Counted from the stretch's first letter, positions 27,601-36,381 are shown. The stretch is DNA of 64,000 nucleotides from Methylocystis sp. (GCA_020252485.1 JADCCX010000056.1:29578-93577); one strand, 5' to 3'. A program made the numbers and translations. Notes: generated by a model from the letters alone, not told the origin.

Positions 27601-28224
27601 ACAGATTATCAGGACGCCGCCTACGCCCGCCGCTACCGCATGGCGGTTGCCCGCATCCAGAAGGCGGAATTGGAGCGTACGCCCGGCCAGACCGCGCTGA
27701 CCGACGCCGTCGCCCGCTATTTCTTCAAGCTCATGGCCTACAAGGACGAATATGAGGTGGCGCGCCTTTACACCGACGGCAGCTTTCTCAAGCAGCTGCA
27801 GGCGGAGTTCGACGGCGATATCCGGCTGGAGTTCCATCTGGCCCCGCCCCTGCTCGGCAAGAAGGATGCGCAGGGAAATCCGGTCAAGACGGCCTTCGGT
27901 CCCTGGATGCTGAAGGCCTTCGGGGTTCTGGCGAAATTGAAGCGCTTGCGTGGCACCGGGCTCGACATCTTCGGCTATTCCGCCGAGCGGCGCATGGAGC
28001 GTCAGCTGATCGGCGAATACGAGGGGATGATCGATTATGTGGCGGCGCGGCTGAACCCGGCGAACCATGCCATCGCCGTCGGACTCGCTTCCGTTCCGGA
28101 GAAGATCCGGGGCTTCGGGCATGTGAAGGAGCGCCATGCGGCCGCCGCGCTGGCCGAACGGGAGGCTCTGATGGCCCGCTTCAACGCGCCGCAGCCGGCG
28201 CCGCTGCCGATGGCTGCAGAATAG
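24700..28224 (+). CDS. Indolepyruvate ferredoxin oxidoreductase, fused alpha and gamma/beta subunits
   Basis: This 1174-residue enzyme oxidatively decarboxylates 2-oxo acids from aromatic (or branched) amino acids to acyl-CoA and passes electrons to ferredoxin. Parts in order: the pyrimidine-binding N-terminal domain (GFVSGYRGSPLGGLDQQL, about 55-75), the thiamine-diphosphate domain (CSGCPHNTSTRVPEG, ...GDGTYNHSGVLALRFAV), a cysteine-rich 4Fe-4S insert (CEGCGDCGVKSNCVSVQP...CNKDFSCQDGFCPSF) and the gamma domain (VTGVGGTGVVTIGAIIGMAA). The ATG at 24700 has AGGAGG at proper spacing; an upstream in-frame ATG at 24607 overlaps the operator-like palindrome. The archaeal enzyme has separate subunits; this single-chain form is known in Proteobacteria. 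A ferredoxin gene follows 108 bp later. Confidence 0.93.
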   Translation: MAVSVQEKSGEASARALREVSLDDKYDLAKQQVFLNGTQALVRMLLMQKARDKAAGLNTAGFVSGYRGSPLGGLDQQLFRSKKQLAAAEIVFQPGLNEELAATACWGSQQAELTGEGKYDGVFALWYGKGPGVDRTTDVFRHANMAGPSKHGGVLALMGDDHTAESSTVAHQTEFNFVDTMIPILNPAGVQEMLDYGLYGYALSRFAGTWTALKCVKENVESTASVDGSLDRVKIVLPTDFVMPPGGLNIRHELDFIAQEARLHEYKRAAALAFIKANKLNRIVISGGKNARIGIISIGKSYLDVRQAMDDLGIDEVAANKLGIRVFKVACPWPMDPGELMDFARGLETVIVVEEKRSLIEVQIKEELYGTGVQPQVIGKRDERGDWLFPVKGALDPNDIAIAVGERVLKYAKSDEIAAKVSALRQAQARLVETVDVGTRTPYFCSGCPHNTSTRVPEGSRASAGIGCHYMALWMDRDTVGFTAMGGEGANWVGESHFSKRNHVFQNLGDGTYNHSGVLALRFAVSAQTNVTYKILFNDAVAMTGGQHHEGNLTVDMTAHQVRAEGVSRIAIVTDEPEKYSGNVTFPSGATVHHRSELDAVQRELRDIDGVTVVIYDQTCAAEKRRRRKRGLFPDPDKRVIINELVCEGCGDCGVKSNCVSVQPVETEFGRKRRIDQSSCNKDFSCQDGFCPSFVTVHGAKIKKAEGLAKTADAPATLPPEPVLPSVEKENWACIVTGVGGTGVVTIGAIIGMAAHLEGKGCGMIDMAGLAQKGGSVYSHVKVGRNPDAINAIRVSAEKASLILGGDLVVSGTKKVLAAVRQGKTLFVANTAEVFGGEFTRNADFSLPVERLKRAIIGAAGRDKVAFVDATGLAVALFGNSIAANMFLLGYAHQKGGVPLSSAAIERAIELNGEAVKMNIEAFRWGRRTAHDQAAVEAMVAAARKPTETRHISGTLQEMVDRRAAFLTDYQDAAYARRYRMAVARIQKAELERTPGQTALTDAVARYFFKLMAYKDEYEVARLYTDGSFLKQLQAEFDGDIRLEFHLAPPLLGKKDAQGNPVKTAFGPWMLKAFGVLAKLKRLRGTGLDIFGYSAERRMERQLIGEYEGMIDYVAARLNPANHAIAVGLASVPEKIRGFGHVKERHAAAALAEREALMARFNAPQPAPLPMAAE

Positions 28225-28332
28225 GGAAACGAAATCCGCATCCTCCGCGTTTTCCGAAATCTTGTTTCGGCGCGCGGAAGATGGGATTGAGAAGCGCAAG
28301 ATGGCGGATCAGGCCGCCGGGGGAGACTGCCG

Positions 28333-28668
28333 ATGACCTATGTGGTCACCGAGAACTGCATCAAGTGCAAGTACATGGATTGCGTGGAGGTCTGTCCGGT
28401 GGACTGCTTCTACGAGGGTGAGAACATGCTGATCATCCATCCGGATGAATGCATCGATTGCGGCGTTTGCGAGCCGGAATGCCCGGCGGAAGCCATCAAG
28501 CCGGATACCGAGCCGGGGCTCGAAAGCTGGCTGAAGCTCAATGCCGAATATGCGAAATCCTGGCCGAACATCACCATCAAGCGCGAGCAGCCCGCCGACG
28601 CCAAGGAATGGGACGGCAAGCCGGGCAAGCTCGCGCTATTCTCGCCGGAGCCCGGCGAAGGCGACTGA
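28333..28668 (+). CDS. fdxA: 7Fe ferredoxin (3Fe-4S/4Fe-4S), FdxA
   Basis: The 111-residue protein is very close to Azotobacter-type ferredoxin I. C9, C17 and a distal cysteine fit the 3Fe-4S cluster; C21 with the [12 protein letters not shown] motif (about 40-51) fits the 4Fe-4S cluster. [18 protein letters not shown] matches the conserved C-terminal tail. It is a small soluble electron carrier. Lying directly downstream of indolepyruvate:ferredoxin oxidoreductase, it is a plausible electron acceptor for that enzyme, although FdxA is also found alone in many alphaproteobacteria. A small hairpin (CCGAAA 28254-28259 / TTTCGG 28265-28270) lies in the gap before it. Confidence 0.95.
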   Translation: MTYVVTENCIKCKYMDCVEVCPVDCFYEGENMLIIHPDECIDCGVCEPECPAEAIKPDTEPGLESWLKLNAEYAKSWPNITIKREQPADAKEWDGKPGKLALFSPEPGEGD

Positions 28669-28791
28669 CCCTTCCGCGTCTTCCGGCAGTCTGGCGCGGT
28701 CTTTCACCAATCCGTGACAGGCCGTGAAGGGCCTTGTTTTGAGCAGCTTCCGGGGATCGGTCAGATTGACCGGAGATTGACGGATCATTGC

Positions 28792-29976
28792 ATGCTCGCC
28801 GCCCCCTCCACGACCCACCCCGCGAAGGCCGGCCGCGACATGCGGCTCGATCTCGCGCGCGGCATCATGCTCCTCATCATTTTCGTGGCGCATGTGCCCA
28901 ACAATCTCTGGGCGGATTACATTCCGGCGCGCTTCGGCTTTTCATCGGGCGCCGAGATTTTCGTCTTTGTCTCAGGCATCGCCAGCGGCCTCGCCTTTGG
29001 CGGGACATTTCTCAAGAAGGGTTTTCAGGCGGGCGCGCGGCGCACGCTGAAGCGCATGCTCCAGCTTTACGGCGCCCATATCGCAACGCTTGTGGTGCTG
29101 GGCGGCGGCGCCTTGCTGATCGACCGTGTGACGGGCAGCAACGCCATGGCGATGCGCTACGATCTCGAATGGTTGCGCGCCATGCCGCTGGAGGGCTTCG
29201 TCGATTACGCCAGGCTGCGCTATGTGCCGTCTTTTTTCGATATCCTGCCGATGTATGTGATCCTGCTGGCGCTGATCATTCCGGCGATGGCGCTTGCGCG
29301 CCTCTCGCCCATGCTCGTGCTTGGCCTCTCCGCCATGGTCTGGCTCATGATGCAGGTCGCCCCCGTGCATTTCCATGGCAATCCGATCACCGGCGGCAAC
29401 TGGTACTTCAATCCGCTCGCCTGGCAGTTTCTGTTTTTTCTCGGATTTTCCTTCGGCGTGGGCTGGCTGAAGCCGCCGCCCCGGAAGATAACCTGGCTCG
29501 TCGCGGCCAGCGTCGCCTACCTTGCCGCCTCCGTTCCGCTCACCTTCTGGGGCATCCAGAATGCTTTTCCGGAAGCGGCAGCGCTCAACAAGCTGATCTA
29601 TCCGGCGGATGCGATCACGGTGCTGCACGGCACGCGGCTCATCCATTTTCTGGCCCTCGCCTATGTGGCCTACAGCCTCGTCGATCCGGCCGCGGCCTGG
29701 CTCGCGAGCCCGAAGCTCGCGCCGCTCTACAGGGTCGGCCGCAACTCGTTCGGCTGCTTTATCGCCGGTCTTGGCCTGTCGATGGCCGGCGGGGTCGCCA
29801 TCGATTTCTTCGGGATGAGCTGGCTCGTGGCCCATCCCGTCAACATCACGGGGATCGCCCTCCTGCTTCTTGCAGGCTGGGGGCTAGACCGCTTCAACGG
29901 CAGGAAGCCCAGACGTCATGTCCCGGCACCCTCACGGATAGCGGAGCACGGGCGCGAGGCCGCTCAGATCGCTTGA
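28792..29976 (+). CDS. opgC: OpgC-family membrane acyltransferase
   Basis: The product of about 394 residues is an integral membrane protein with around ten transmembrane segments, of the OpgC group that adds succinyl groups to periplasmic glucans. RLDLARGIMLLIIFVAHVPNN near the start carries the H that is typical of membrane acyltransferases; YNRYDLEWLR-like and SFFDILPMYVILL segments follow. The start at 28792 removes a non-membrane leader; an in-frame start at 28714 is possible and ribosome-binding sites are weak for both. The C-terminal 45 bp overlap the convergent dehydrogenase gene. The OpgH glucosyltransferase 1 kb away supports the role. Confidence 0.8.
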   Translation: MLAAPSTTHPAKAGRDMRLDLARGIMLLIIFVAHVPNNLWADYIPARFGFSSGAEIFVFVSGIASGLAFGGTFLKKGFQAGARRTLKRMLQLYGAHIATLVVLGGGALLIDRVTGSNAMAMRYDLEWLRAMPLEGFVDYARLRYVPSFFDILPMYVILLALIIPAMALARLSPMLVLGLSAMVWLMMQVAPVHFHGNPITGGNWYFNPLAWQFLFFLGFSFGVGWLKPPPRKITWLVAASVAYLAASVPLTFWGIQNAFPEAAALNKLIYPADAITVLHGTRLIHFLALAYVAYSLVDPAAAWLASPKLAPLYRVGRNSFGCFIAGLGLSMAGGVAIDFFGMSWLVAHPVNITGIALLLLAGWGLDRFNGRKPRRHVPAPSRIAEHGREAAQIA

Positions 29977-30915
29977 AAAGATGGCGGGCAGGCGAGCCGG
30001 CGCGTCGGCGAAGGCGATTTCCTCGCCCAGCAGCGCATCCAGACGCAGATCGGCAAGCAATTCCATCGCCTTGCGCATGCGGCGGGCATAATCCCAGCGC
30101 GGCCGCCGGCTCGCCGCCACCTGGCCTACCTGCGAGGAGATGAGCTTCAGCCTGCCGCTGTGGAACATGCGGCCGAGCGGCACGGCCACCTCGCGATCGC
30201 CGAACCAGGAAACCTCGACCACGGTTCCCTCGAAACCGGCGCATTCCAGCGCCGTCGCTAGCCCCTTGCTGTTGGCGCTGGCATGGAACACGACATCGCA
30301 ATCGGACGGCGCGCTCGCCGGCTCCGCGAAGCCGGCGCCGATCGCCGCCGCAATGGCGGCGCGCGAGGCCACCGGGTCGACAAGCGTCACCTCCGCGCCC
30401 GGCAGGCGGCCGCAGAGCGCGGCGATCAGGCAGCCGACCACGCCGCCGCCCACCACTGCAATGCGGTCGCCCGGACCGGCGCCCGAATCCCACAGCGCGT
30501 TGAGCGCCGTCTCCATATTGGCCGCCAGCACCGCGCGGCGCGGCGGAAGGTTTTCCGGCAGGAGCGTCAGCGTGGCGGCCGGGACGACAAAACGATCCTG
30601 ATGCGGATGCAGCGCGAAGACGGCCTTGCCTTTCATGGCGGCGGGTCCCTCCTCGACGATGCCCACCGCCTGGTAGCCGTATTTGACAGGGTGCGGAAAA
30701 TCGCCGCCCATGTTCGGCCCGCGCATCCGCGCGTATTCAGAGGAAGGGACCAGCGCCATGAAGACCAGCCGCTCCGTCCCACGGCTGATGCCGGAATAGA
30801 GCGTGCGGACGAGGGCATCGCCCTGACCCGGGGTAGGCAAGGGCTCCGGCCTGAGTTCGGCTCTGGAATCACCGATATACCAGAGGGCGCTGACCGTCTT
30901 CTCGCTGTTTGGCAT
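29932..30915 (-). CDS. Zinc-type alcohol dehydrogenase-like (MDR) oxidoreductase
   Basis: The 327-residue protein is a medium-chain dehydrogenase/reductase. The N-terminal GroES-like domain has YSGISRGTERLVF and YGYQAVGIVEEG. The Rossmann NAD(P) domain begins near residue 160 (DRIAVVGGGVVGCLIAALCG, then VTLVDP). The four-cysteine structural zinc loop of classic alcohol dehydrogenases is absent and the usual catalytic cysteine (GICGTD) is replaced by SGISRGT, so zinc dependence is doubtful. The substrate is unknown. It sits between opgC (convergent, overlapping 45 bp) and opgH (divergent). Confidence 0.8.
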   Translation of the reverse strand: MPNSEKTVSALWYIGDSRAELRPEPLPTPGQGDALVRTLYSGISRGTERLVFMALVPSSEYARMRGPNMGGDFPHPVKYGYQAVGIVEEGPAAMKGKAVFALHPHQDRFVVPAATLTLLPENLPPRRAVLAANMETALNALWDSGAGPGDRIAVVGGGVVGCLIAALCGRLPGAEVTLVDPVASRAAIAAAIGAGFAEPASAPSDCDVVFHASANSKGLATALECAGFEGTVVEVSWFGDREVAVPLGRMFHSGRLKLISSQVGQVAASRRPRWDYARRMRKAMELLADLRLDALLGEEIAFADAPARLPAIFSSDLSGLAPVLRYP

Positions 30916-31032
30916 GCCGTTGCTTTAGCGGGAACGCCGCGTCCGCGCAAAGGGCCGCCATTCAATCGCCATTCACGTGATGTCCCACATGGGCTTGAGG
31001 CCCAGTTCCTCTCGCCTCCCTTGCCCTGATCG

Positions 31033-32820
31033 ATGACCGAAAACGACCAGCCGACAACCCCCGTGCCCATCCCGCTGACGCCAGCGGGCCTGCAATCCTC
31101 CGCCGAACTGATGTGGCGGCGCATCTTCGTGGCCACGCTCAACATCGTCACCTATCTCTGGATGGCGAACTGGATGGCCTGGGTGCTTGGCCATGGCGGC
31201 TGGTCCATTGTCGATGGCGTGATGTTCATCTGCTTCCTGATCGGGCTGCCCTGGACGGTTCTGGGCTTCTGGAACGCCATGATCGGCCTCTGGCTGCTGA
31301 TGATCGCGAAGGACCCGCTGCGGGAGACTGCGCCCTATCTCGCCGCAGCGGAAGCCACGGGTGACATCCGCATCCGCACTGCAATCTTCATGACGCTCCG
31401 CAACGAGGATCCGGAACGGGCGCTGAAGCGCTTCGATGTCATCCGAGAAAGCGTCAACGCGACCGGGCAAGGCCAGGCCTTCGGCTGGTTCGTCCTGTCC
31501 GACACGCCCGACCTTTCCGATGCCGCTGAGCGGGAGGAAGCCGCCTTCAACGCCTGGAAGGAGAGCCGCGGCAACCCCGCCGATCTCATCTACCGCCGGC
31601 GCGCGGAGAATACCGGCTACAAGGCCGGCAACGTCCGCGATTTCTGCGAGCGCTGGGGCAGCGAATACGAATTGATGCTGCCGCTCGATGCCGACAGCCT
31701 GATGGCGGGGGACGCTATCGTGAAGCTGGTGCGGGTCATGGAGGCCTATCCGAAGCTCGGCATCCTGCAGAGCCTCGTCGTCGGCATGCCGACGCAATCG
31801 GCCTTCGCCCGCATTTTCCAGTTCGGCATGCGCCATGGCATGCGCAGCTACACCATGGGCCAATCCTGGTGGGTGGGCGATTGCGGCCCCTTCTGGGGCC
31901 ATAACGCGGTGGTGCGCATCAAGCCCTTCGTCGAGGAATGCCATCTGCCGGTGCTGCCGGGCGGCCCGCCTTTGGGCGGCCATATCCTCAGCCATGATCA
32001 GGTCGAGGCGACCTTCATGCGCCGCGCGGGCTACGAATGCCGCGTCCTGCCGGTTGAGATGGGGAGCTGGGAGGAGAACCCGCCCACCATCCTCGAATTC
32101 ACCAAGCGCGACACGCGCTGGTGCCAGGGGAATATGCAATACTGGCCGCTCGTCGGGACCGGGGGATTGTTGCCGATGAGCCGCTTCCAGCTCGCCTGGG
32201 CGATCCTGATGTTTTTGGGCACGCCGGCGTGGACGCTGTTCATCGCGCTTGGCGCGGTCAAGCCCTTCATGGCGGATGCAGCGGGTTTCCCGGCCGCCTC
32301 GGCCATCGCCCTCTACATCACCTTCCTGCTGATGTATCTCTCGCCCAAGATCGCGGGCTTCATCGACATCCTCGCCTCCCGGACAGAAAGCGCCCGCTAT
32401 GGCGGACGGCTCAAATTCATCCTCGGCGCGATTGTGGAGCTCATCTTCTCGTTTCTGCTGGGCGCTGTCTCCACCTTCCGCGTCACCATTTTCATGGCGG
32501 GGCTGCTGTTCGGCAAAACGGTGAGCTGGAACGGCCAGCTTCGGGATGCGCAGCGCATCCCCTGGGATGTGGCGTTCCAGGGGCTCTGGCCCCAACTCGC
32601 CTTCGGCATTGTGGTGATGACGCTGGCCTATATCGGTTCGCCGACATTATTCTGGTGGGGGCTGATCATGACGGCCGGCTATGTTGTGGCGATCCCCTTC
32701 GGCGTCTGGCTGGCTTCTCCCGGCCTCGGCAGAGCGATGGCCGCCTTGCGTCTTTGCGCCATCCCCGAGGAATATGACACGCCGGAAGAGATCAAGGCCG
32801 TGCAGGGAAAAGCAGCGTGA
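31033..32820 (+). CDS. opgH: Glucans biosynthesis glucosyltransferase H
   Basis: OpgH is the inner-membrane family 2 glycosyltransferase that builds and exports the beta-glucan backbone of osmoregulated periplasmic glucans from UDP-glucose. The 595 residues begin with two membrane segments (about 30-90), then the cytoplasmic catalytic domain with MLPLDADSLM (the D-x-D site), GGHILSHDQVEATFMRRAGYE and the R/Q-x-x-RW-like RDTRWCQGNMQYW, then several C-terminal membrane segments. It is shorter than the about 850-residue E. coli protein, which has long N- and C-terminal extensions. The periplasmic partner OpgG is not in the window. Its stop overlaps the start of the FkbM methyltransferase gene (GTGA). 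Confidence 0.93.
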   Translation: MTENDQPTTPVPIPLTPAGLQSSAELMWRRIFVATLNIVTYLWMANWMAWVLGHGGWSIVDGVMFICFLIGLPWTVLGFWNAMIGLWLLMIAKDPLRETAPYLAAAEATGDIRIRTAIFMTLRNEDPERALKRFDVIRESVNATGQGQAFGWFVLSDTPDLSDAAEREEAAFNAWKESRGNPADLIYRRRAENTGYKAGNVRDFCERWGSEYELMLPLDADSLMAGDAIVKLVRVMEAYPKLGILQSLVVGMPTQSAFARIFQFGMRHGMRSYTMGQSWWVGDCGPFWGHNAVVRIKPFVEECHLPVLPGGPPLGGHILSHDQVEATFMRRAGYECRVLPVEMGSWEENPPTILEFTKRDTRWCQGNMQYWPLVGTGGLLPMSRFQLAWAILMFLGTPAWTLFIALGAVKPFMADAAGFPAASAIALYITFLLMYLSPKIAGFIDILASRTESARYGGRLKFILGAIVELIFSFLLGAVSTFRVTIFMAGLLFGKTVSWNGQLRDAQRIPWDVAFQGLWPQLAFGIVVMTLAYIGSPTLFWWGLIMTAGYVVAIPFGVWLASPGLGRAMAALRLCAIPEEYDTPEEIKAVQGKAA

Positions 32821-33602
32821 CTCGCCCCCATACCGATAGCGCTGTCCGGCGCGCGCGGGAGGCGCTGGGCAGACAGGTTGGTGCGCTGGAGCGCTCGCTC
32901 GCCGTCTATTACGGCGATCCGGCGCGCGATGCGGCGATGGACGCGCTCTACGCCCGGTTCGTGAAGCCGGGTGATCTCGCCTTCGATATCGGCAGCCATG
33001 TCGGCGACCGCATCGCCTCGTTCCGTCGGCTGGGCGCGCGTGTGGTGGCGCTTGAGCCGCAGCCGCTCTGCGCCACGGCGATCCGCGCCATTCACGGCGG
33101 GGACGGCGCGGTCACGCTGGTCCAGGCCGCTTGCGGGGCGCAAGAGGGCATCCTGCAACTCCATATCAATTCCGCCAATCCGACCGTCACCACCGCTTCG
33201 ACGGATTTCGTGAGAGCCGCCGATGGCGCAGGCGGCTGGGAGGGCCAGCGCTGGGATCAGTCGCTCGATGTTCCCGTCACCACGCTGGACGCGCTCATCG
33301 CCGCCCATGGACAGCCGGCCTTCGTCAAGATCGACGTGGAAGGTTTCGAGGTTTCAGTGCTTGCAGGTTTGTCCGAGCCGGTTCCCGCACTCTCTTTCGA
33401 GTTTACGACCATCCAGCGCGATGTGGCGGAACGCTGCCTGCAGCGTCTTTCGACCCTTGGCTACGGCCGGTTCAATGTGGCCTTGGGGGAAAGCCAGACG
33501 CTGACCTTTGCGGCAGAACTCACAGCGGATGCGATGCGCACGTTTCTAGCGGAATTGCCGCATGAGGCGAATTCCGGCGATGTTTATGCGATTGCTCGAT
33601 AA
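32817..33602 (+). CDS. FkbM-family methyltransferase
   Basis: The 261-residue protein is a class I S-adenosylmethionine-dependent methyltransferase of the FkbM family: LAFDIGSHVGDRIASFRRLGA (motif I, about 50-70), VVALEPQPLCATAI, TTLDALIAAHG and PAFVKIDVEGFEVSVLAGL (about 160-178). FkbM enzymes usually methylate hydroxyl groups of sugars or natural products. Translation starts at GTG 32817, with a 4-bp overlap (GTGA) with the opgH stop, implying strict coupling to the glucosyltransferase. The inferred target is therefore the periplasmic glucan or a related cell-surface glycan. Confidence 0.85.
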   Translation: MTRPHTDSAVRRAREALGRQVGALERSLAVYYGDPARDAAMDALYARFVKPGDLAFDIGSHVGDRIASFRRLGARVVALEPQPLCATAIRAIHGGDGAVTLVQAACGAQEGILQLHINSANPTVTTASTDFVRAADGAGGWEGQRWDQSLDVPVTTLDALIAAHGQPAFVKIDVEGFEVSVLAGLSEPVPALSFEFTTIQRDVAERCLQRLSTLGYGRFNVALGESQTLTFAAELTADAMRTFLAELPHEANSGDVYAIAR

Positions 33603-33616
33603 GCGGCGCCGCAATC

Positions 33617-34036
33617 TCACGCCTCGAATGGGTTGATCAGGTCGAGGCCAAGGTCATCGAAATCGCGTGTGTTGCGCGTGGCAAGGCTCAGTTTAAAGGT
33701 CAGCGCCGTCGCGGCGATTGCGGCATCTGCAGCGTTGATCGGCCGCCCCATGCGCTCGCGATCAGCCTTCAGCTTACCGAACATGGCTGAGCAGCGCGTG
33801 TCGAACGGGAGGACGCGTTCGGCGAAGGTGCTTTGCTCCAACTCGGCAATGACGGTGAGCAACAGGTCCTTGCGGCGGCCATCCGGCAATCGCTGCGCGC
33901 CATAATGCAGTTCCCCGAGCGTGACCGCGCTAAGGAACAGCATCCTGCGTGGCTGAGCGTCGACCCATCGCTCAACGTGGATGTTCCGGTGCTGCCGCCA
34001 GACTTCCGAGATGATATTCGTGTCCAGCAGGATCAT
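33617..34036 (-). CDS. PIN-domain toxin, VapC/FitB family
   Basis: The 139-residue protein is a PIN ribonuclease. The acidic active-site residues are D5 (ILLDTNIISE), E42 (LGELHYG), D104 (INAADAAIAA) and D125 (RNTRDF), so the site is intact. The RNA target is unknown. It overlaps the upstream antitoxin gene by 4 bp (ATGA), the usual arrangement for a co-translated pair. The length and motif wording resemble FitB. Confidence 0.93.
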   Translation of the reverse strand: MILLDTNIISEVWRQHRNIHVERWVDAQPRRMLFLSAVTLGELHYGAQRLPDGRRKDLLLTVIAELEQSTFAERVLPFDTRCSAMFGKLKADRERMGRPINAADAAIAATALTFKLSLATRNTRDFDDLGLDLINPFEA

Positions 34037-34272
34037 GAAAAGTCAGGCGGCGGTCTGTCGGGCACGCGTGGAAATTCGAGATCCACAAAGCCATCCGGAC
34101 CGAGCATATTCCGCAAGGCGGTGCCCAGCCCATATTCCCGTTTCGGTTCGATCATGCCCTGGCGCAACAGGTCTTTCGCAGCCTGCGAGAGGCTTTTGCC
34201 GGAAGCCGTCGCCCGCGCCCGCAATTCCCGCTCGAGTTCCGGGTCCAGATTTCTGATGAGGAGATCGCCCAT
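34033..34272 (-). CDS. Antitoxin, FitA/VapB ribbon-helix-helix family
   Basis: The 79-residue protein starts with a ribbon-helix-helix DNA-binding segment (LLIRNLDPELERELRARATASGKSLSQAAKDLLRQ, split across about residues 4-38) and ends with a proline-rich toxin-binding tail. It should bind and block the downstream PIN toxin and repress the operon. The ATG at 34272 gives the normal family length. A frame opening at 34323 would run through the palindrome and is rejected. No strong ribosome-binding site is seen before 34272, so the transcript may be leaderless or nearly so. Confidence 0.88.
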   Translation of the reverse strand: MGDLLIRNLDPELERELRARATASGKSLSQAAKDLLRQGMIEPKREYGLGTALRNMLGPDGFVDLEFPRVPDRPPPDFS

Positions 34273-34290
34273 ATCGAAAATACTAACATA

Positions 34291-34307
34291 TGATATCTTT
34301 GATATCA
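34291..34307. promoter_or_regulatory. Palindrome upstream of the toxin-antitoxin operon
   Basis: TGATATC-TTT-GATATCA is a perfect 7-bp inverted repeat 19 bases before the antitoxin ATG, within the expected promoter. FitA-type antitoxins bind such repeats to repress their own operon. Confidence 0.65.
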
Positions 34308-34334
34308 ATTCCTGGTTCGTCACCGGCAGGGCTG

Positions 34335-34556
34335 TGAATCCGGGTTAACGTGCGAGCTCCATCCCTCCCCTTGACGGGGAGGGTCGGCGGCGAAAGCCGC
34401 CGGGGAGGGGTGATGATAAGGGTGAAAATGAGAAAAAGCCCCCCACCCGGCCCTTCCCCCGGATCAAGTCCAGGGTCCGGGCCACCCGCCCCGCAAGGGG
34501 GCGGGATGGGTGCTCCGGGATGGGTGCTCATGGAGGTGATTTTTAACCCAAGTTCA
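34335..34556. repeat. Intergenic repeat copy B (222 bp, reverse orientation)
   Basis: The ends are TGAATCCGGGTTAACG (34335-34350) and, read inward from 34556, TGAACTTGGGTTAAAA. The internal hairpins of copies A and C occur in reverse order. This copy is longer: it carries an extra about 20 bp in the AAGCCC/GATCAAGTCC part and a tandem duplication of GGGATGGGTGCTC near 34503-34529. It sits 28 bp upstream of the toxin-antitoxin palindrome, in the gap before the secreted protein at 34741; the rest of that gap (34557-34740) shows nothing recognisable. Confidence 0.85.
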
Positions 34557-34740
34557 GGGCCGTGCGTCACCGGTTGATCTGATCCGGGCCAGGCAGGGCG
34601 GTTTCCGGCCGGGAGCGGTCGCCAGCATTCCGCCTATGTTCACAAAACAGGCGGGATAGCTGGACAACAGGCTCCGAATTGCAGCAAGCGCCATCGACTG
34701 GCGCGGATAATCCGCTAATTGCTTCGCACGAAGCCACGCC

Positions 34741-35754
34741 ATGTTCGATCGAAAGCGCCTCTCCATGCTCAACCGCCGCTCCTTCGCCATGCTTTCCGCC
34801 GGCACGGCGGCCGCCGCGCTGCTGCCCTCCCGCAGCCATAGCCAGGGCCAGCCTCCGCCGCCTGCCGCTCCTGTGCCTGGCGCAATCGAGGCGTTGATCG
34901 TCAACCGTTCGGAGCCTGTGCTTTGCGCCGAGAAGGACAATGTCGATATCCGCATGAGCCATCCCGCCCTGCGCTCCTTCCGCATCCAGGCGATCCACCC
35001 GGCCTATATCGGCGGGCTCGTGGCCGATAACTTCGCGGCGGACTGGACGAATTGCGACTTCACCGCTGATCCGGCCTTCAAGCCGCCCGCGCCGCCCCGC
35101 CGGGTGACGATCTACGAGGACGAGTGGCTCTGGGTGATCGGCTACAGCTACCCCGCCTTCTGGCGGCCGGCGGATGTGCCGGTGCGCATCGGCAACCGGG
35201 TGGAGCAGGGTCTGCATCTCATCCAGGTCTGGGTGCGCCGCAACGAGCGTTCCGAGGAGGTCGCGGTCGTCTATCCGCCGGATGGCTATTGGCGCATCCG
35301 GCCCTTGCCGCCGCAGCATCTCAAATGGTCAGCCTATGGCTCGTCCTTCGTGGCCGGACCTATCGAGGACAAGGGGCGTCCCATCGTCGAGTTCAAGGAA
35401 GTGGTCTTCGATCCCGCCACCATGACCTTCACCACGCCCTTCCGGCGCGGCGGGCAGGCCGTGCTCAAGATATCGACGCTCGACCGCGACCGGCTGACCA
35501 TGGATGTCAGCTTCGACCGCCCGATCCCGGACCTGCCGTTCTGCTCGCTCCGATCAATGTATGTGACCGAGTTCAACAACGATGCCGCGCGCGTCGCCAT
35601 CCGCCAGAAGAATGCGCAGCGCTGGATCGAGGAGCCGCTCATGGATTTCAAGCAGGCGCAGGGCGTCGAATTCTGGGCCGGCCGCCACAGCTATTCCCGC
35701 CACAACACCAGCGCGCCTGACATGGTGTTCGATCGCTTCTCGACAGTTGGCTGA
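34741..35754 (+). CDS. Secreted protein of unknown function with Tat-type signal
   Basis: I do not recognise the family. The 337-residue product has a twin-arginine-like leader (MLNRRSFAMLSAGTAAAALLP, about 9-29, so a start at the internal ATG 34765 is also possible) and a proline-rich stretch, then a mature part with many aromatic residues. Repeated tryptophan/tyrosine segments (ADNFAADWTNCDF, EDEWLWVIGYSYPAFW, GYWRIRPLPPQHLKWSAYGSSF) and strand-rich spacing suggest a beta-sandwich fold. Only a few cysteines are present. It lies alone, convergent with ureG at 6 bp, and has no partner on its strand. Confidence 0.7.
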   Translation: MFDRKRLSMLNRRSFAMLSAGTAAAALLPSRSHSQGQPPPPAAPVPGAIEALIVNRSEPVLCAEKDNVDIRMSHPALRSFRIQAIHPAYIGGLVADNFAADWTNCDFTADPAFKPPAPPRRVTIYEDEWLWVIGYSYPAFWRPADVPVRIGNRVEQGLHLIQVWVRRNERSEEVAVVYPPDGYWRIRPLPPQHLKWSAYGSSFVAGPIEDKGRPIVEFKEVVFDPATMTFTTPFRRGGQAVLKISTLDRDRLTMDVSFDRPIPDLPFCSLRSMYVTEFNNDAARVAIRQKNAQRWIEEPLMDFKQAQGVEFWAGRHSYSRHNTSAPDMVFDRFSTVG

Positions 35755-35760
35755 GAGCGG

Positions 35761-36377
<617 letters not shown>

Positions 36378-36381
<4 letters not shown>

